Part shown: positions 61,839 to 64,000 of the stretch, piece after piece
How the letters are laid out: each line of letters opens with the position of its first letter
Position numbering within the stretch: position 1 is the stretch's first letter
Assembly: GCA_963644945.1 (NCBI GenBank)
Contig: CAVIQK010000006.1
Location: 1 to 64,000, forward strand
DNA: 64,000 bases
From: CAVIQK01 sp963644945
Lineage (GTDB): Bacteria > Bacillota > Clostridia > Christensenellales > DTU072
Reading direction: 5' to 3'
Made by a program: the position numbers and the translations under genes
Notes under the pieces: model-generated
The model's input: only the letters and a program-made list of their open reading frames with translations
Databases searched by the model: none
Told to the model about the DNA's origin: nothing

Positions 61839-61858
61839 TTTATAATTAAAATTATAAA
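61839..61858. repeat. AT-only inverted repeat after rnfB
   Basis: Perfect 9-bp arms TTTATAATT / AATTATAAA around AA, directly after the rnfB stop. It contains no GC pairs, so it is at best a weak terminator. Confidence 0.6.
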
Positions 61859-61884
61859 AAATACATTCGCATAACCTTGACTGT

Positions 61885-61913
61885 TTGACAATATTTTCGT
61901 GCAAATATATACT
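61885..61913 (+). promoter_or_regulatory. Promoter predicting a leaderless lipoprotein mRNA
   Basis: TTGACA (61885-61890), 17 nt, TATACT (61908-61913), then exactly seven bases to the A of the ATG at 61920. There is no ribosome-binding site. Confidence 0.75.
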
Positions 61914-61919
61914 ATTAGT

Positions 61920-63947
61920 ATGAAAAAGTCTTTCCTTCAAGCGTTATGCGTTTTTTTAATTTTGATTTTTTCTTTATCTCTTATCTCTTGTGACAAGGGT
62001 TCGTTGTCATATTTCAATTCTTTTACCTCGACCGACGGATTTTCGGTTGCCGAAAAGACACTGGAACTTCCCGAAGGAACCACCGTCTCTACAAGATTTA
62101 ACGACGGATTTTATTCGATAAAAAAACAAATACAAGATAGTTCTCTTTACTCATACGGTCTATGCACCGACACCGAAATTATCATCGATCCCACTATTTC
62201 GACGACGACAGAATATCATCCCTACGACTTTGCCGACGTCACCGACAAATATGTAGTCGCCGTCAAATCTGCGACCAACGGTTCTTCGTCGATTGTCACC
62301 CAAATGGGAGCCTATGCACTCAAAGATTTAGACAACGGCAAAAAAATTGCCGTCGATATGGTCAATTTCCAATATTACGTCCCCACCACGACAGTTTCTT
62401 CCTCTGATACAACCAAAGTTATAGACGAAGATTCTATGCCCATAAAAATAGTAGGCGACTATATATGCTTACTTCAAGACAAAGACAACCCCGTAAAAAA
62501 CGATGCCACCCTAAAAGGTGCTACATACCACACTTTCTACTCATACGACGGCACCGGGCTTAAATATGCCTTCTCGATTACCGGCTCGTCCTACAAAACG
62601 GTTTACGACATTTTTGACGATTATCTCGTTCGTTACGACAATTATAGTTCCACTTACGAAACCTATCTTACGATTAGTTACTATAAAATTTCCTCTGCAA
62701 AAGAGGGCGAATCTCTCACCCCGATTCAAACTTATTCCCCCTATACCGAAACCGAAATCACTTCGATTTTCGCATCGTGTTCGTCAAGTGCCGACAAAAA
62801 TGTCGAGATAGACACATATTATCTCGGCAACGGAGCATTCTTAAGAAAAAAGGCACTATTTTGTTCCGAAACCTTTGAAAACTACAACCTTCGCATAACA
62901 AAATACGATTGTCCTTTCGGCTATGATGCCTATGTTTTAATGGAATCGGATCGCATATCGATAAAAGACACCCTTACCACATACAACAACGCCAATGTTT
63001 TCCCGTACGAAGTTGTCAACAAATACAACGATTCGTCCATGAGAGATCTTGCCGACTATTACAACAATTCATTGCCCGTCACATCCGAAAAAACAGGCAA
63101 CAATCCCATCTATCAATATCCGTATTATTCGACGGCATCACTCATAGGCGGAGATTATTCCATTGTTTACACATATTGGCAACCCTACCTCGGGGACACA
63201 TCGCTTTCTCTTGACGACCAAAAACTCGCATCCATCTCATTTATCATCTACGACAACAAAGACTTCACCAAGAAGATTCTTGTAGAAGATGCAATTATGC
63301 CGATAGTCAACATTGACGGAATAGGACTCGAAACATACAGCCTAAACTTTTCGGATGTTTTGGTAATGGATGCCGAAGTGTTTGACGGAAAAACCAAAAA
63401 GACAATAGATGCTAGCACCAATATTTTAGACGAAACCGATACCACAACTCTTCGCTATTCCTACAAATCTTATATCTATCATGACGGCATTTTACTAGTC
63501 GGCGAAAACAATCTTTTAGGCGAAGCCGAAGTCGGCTACAAAAAAGGTGCCTACAAATACAAAAACGGCGCATTTACCCAAATCACCGAATATGAGTTCG
63601 ATGAATTGACACCGTTTTTTGACGGCTATGCGACGGGAGCCAAATGGAACACCACATCCAAAACGACAACGTATTATGTAGTAGCGGACAACGGAGAAAT
63701 CAAAGAATTGTCGTCCAACGTTTATGCCTTGCACAACGGTTGTTACGTGTCAAGGACCAAAAAATCAGACGACAGCGACGATTATTATTATGCATTGTTT
63801 TCCAACAATCCCGACACCCCGATGCTCATTGATTACAATGCAGACGCCCTTCTCGTTTATGAAGAATTTTTACAAGACGGAGAATTCGTCAAAACCACAG
63901 TAATAAAAAGAGTGGGAGACCATGACGAAATTTATATACTAAAATGA
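61920..63947 (+). CDS. Large lipoprotein of unknown function
   Basis: 675 aa. Signal peptide with lipobox SLISC (Cys near residue 24). The remainder is beta-rich with many Tyr/Thr/Asp residues and recurring strand-turn patterns (DKYVVAVKSAT, GDYICLLQDKD, DGILLVGENNLL, NGCYVSRTKKS) that would suit a beta-propeller, though I recognise no named family. Start taken at 61920 because the promoter places +1 there and the signal peptide begins with MKKSFLQ; an ATG 7 codons upstream falls inside the promoter. The stop overlaps the ATG of the next gene. Confidence 0.75.
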   Translation: MKKSFLQALCVFLILIFSLSLISCDKGSLSYFNSFTSTDGFSVAEKTLELPEGTTVSTRFNDGFYSIKKQIQDSSLYSYGLCTDTEIIIDPTISTTTEYHPYDFADVTDKYVVAVKSATNGSSSIVTQMGAYALKDLDNGKKIAVDMVNFQYYVPTTTVSSSDTTKVIDEDSMPIKIVGDYICLLQDKDNPVKNDATLKGATYHTFYSYDGTGLKYAFSITGSSYKTVYDIFDDYLVRYDNYSSTYETYLTISYYKISSAKEGESLTPIQTYSPYTETEITSIFASCSSSADKNVEIDTYYLGNGAFLRKKALFCSETFENYNLRITKYDCPFGYDAYVLMESDRISIKDTLTTYNNANVFPYEVVNKYNDSSMRDLADYYNNSLPVTSEKTGNNPIYQYPYYSTASLIGGDYSIVYTYWQPYLGDTSLSLDDQKLASISFIIYDNKDFTKKILVEDAIMPIVNIDGIGLETYSLNFSDVLVMDAEVFDGKTKKTIDASTNILDETDTTTLRYSYKSYIYHDGILLVGENNLLGEAEVGYKKGAYKYKNGAFTQITEYEFDELTPFFDGYATGAKWNTTSKTTTYYVVADNGEIKELSSNVYALHNGCYVSRTKKSDDSDDYYYALFSNNPDTPMLIDYNADALLVYEEFLQDGEFVKTTVIKRVGDHDEIYILK

Positions 63948-64000
63948 AAACGATAATAGGTACAGAAAAAGATTTAGATTTAGCGGCAAGCCTTCTACTT
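63944..64000 (+). CDS. N-terminus of a protein cut by the window edge (possibly threonylcarbamoyl-AMP synthase)
   Basis: ATG at 63944 overlaps the previous stop (ATGA) and reads MKTIIGTEKDLDLAASLLL to the edge. The pattern resembles the start of Sua5/TsaC proteins, but 19 residues are too few to be sure. Translational coupling to the lipoprotein is likely. Confidence 0.35.
   Translation, partial: MKTIIGTEKDLDLAASLLL

Noticed and set aside
61839..61858. Rho-independent terminator of the rnf operon
   Set aside because: The hairpin has only AT pairs and no clear T-tract, so it is listed as a repeat rather than a terminator.

Overview
The window looks like a chromosomal segment of a low-to-moderate GC Firmicute, most likely an uncultured gut-type anaerobic clostridium. 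This rests on gene content: a complete Rnf complex, HprK, WhiA and a Crh-like HPr, single-chain L-serine dehydratase, type 2 galT, DUF4364, and lipoproteins with typical Gram-positive lipoboxes. Plus-strand genes strongly prefer C-ending codons. Genus and family cannot be fixed from this sequence; Christensenellales would be a guess.

Layout. 1-375: end of an unknown gene and a noncoding stretch with two 43/45-identical direct repeats. 0.4-9.5 kb: MATE exporter, divergent galT/galK, lgt, pncB, DUF4364, a DnaA-box cluster and an rlmD-like rRNA methyltransferase. 9.5-22.7 kb: tocopherol-cyclase-like protein, small membrane protein, LOG protein, YqeY, a heavy-metal exporter, a lipoprotein with an RsgI-like segment, an ATC-hydrolase-like protein, a membrane HD-GYP protein (predicted c-di-GMP phosphodiesterase), EamA plus sdaA, a CofE-like ligase plus a GMP synthase lacking its glutaminase domain, DUF2804, and tRNA-Ser.

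23.3-35.3 kb is the standout region. A sigma-A-type promoter is followed by a c-di-GMP-I (GEMM) riboswitch with an overlapping intrinsic terminator, then a second promoter, then an almost gapless operon. The operon holds four exported proteins of 2009, 1014, 279 and 276 aa that share a SipW/TasA-substrate-like N-terminus, and ends with a RimK-like ATP-grasp ligase. I read it as a c-di-GMP-controlled surface or matrix system that fits no family I can name.

35-41 kb: Pr6Pr-like membrane protein, mntP under a yybP-ykoY manganese riboswitch, a Cthe_2159-like beta-helix lipoprotein, a PHP protein and a membrane M28 peptidase. 41-51 kb: uvrC, HAD phosphatase, hprK, whiA, a Crh-like HPr without the PTS histidine, dnaE, and a coiled-coil protein carrying what looks like a dead ABC-ATPase domain. 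51-64 kb: an 1813-aa lipoprotein with repeated sugar-binding-like modules, the rnfCDGEAB operon, another lipoprotein, and the start of a gene that leaves the window.

Recurring themes are c-di-GMP signalling (HD-GYP enzyme and riboswitch), a large investment in surface proteins (four lipoproteins plus the four-protein operon, with lgt present), manganese/metal export, and several genes whose promoter spacing predicts leaderless transcripts.
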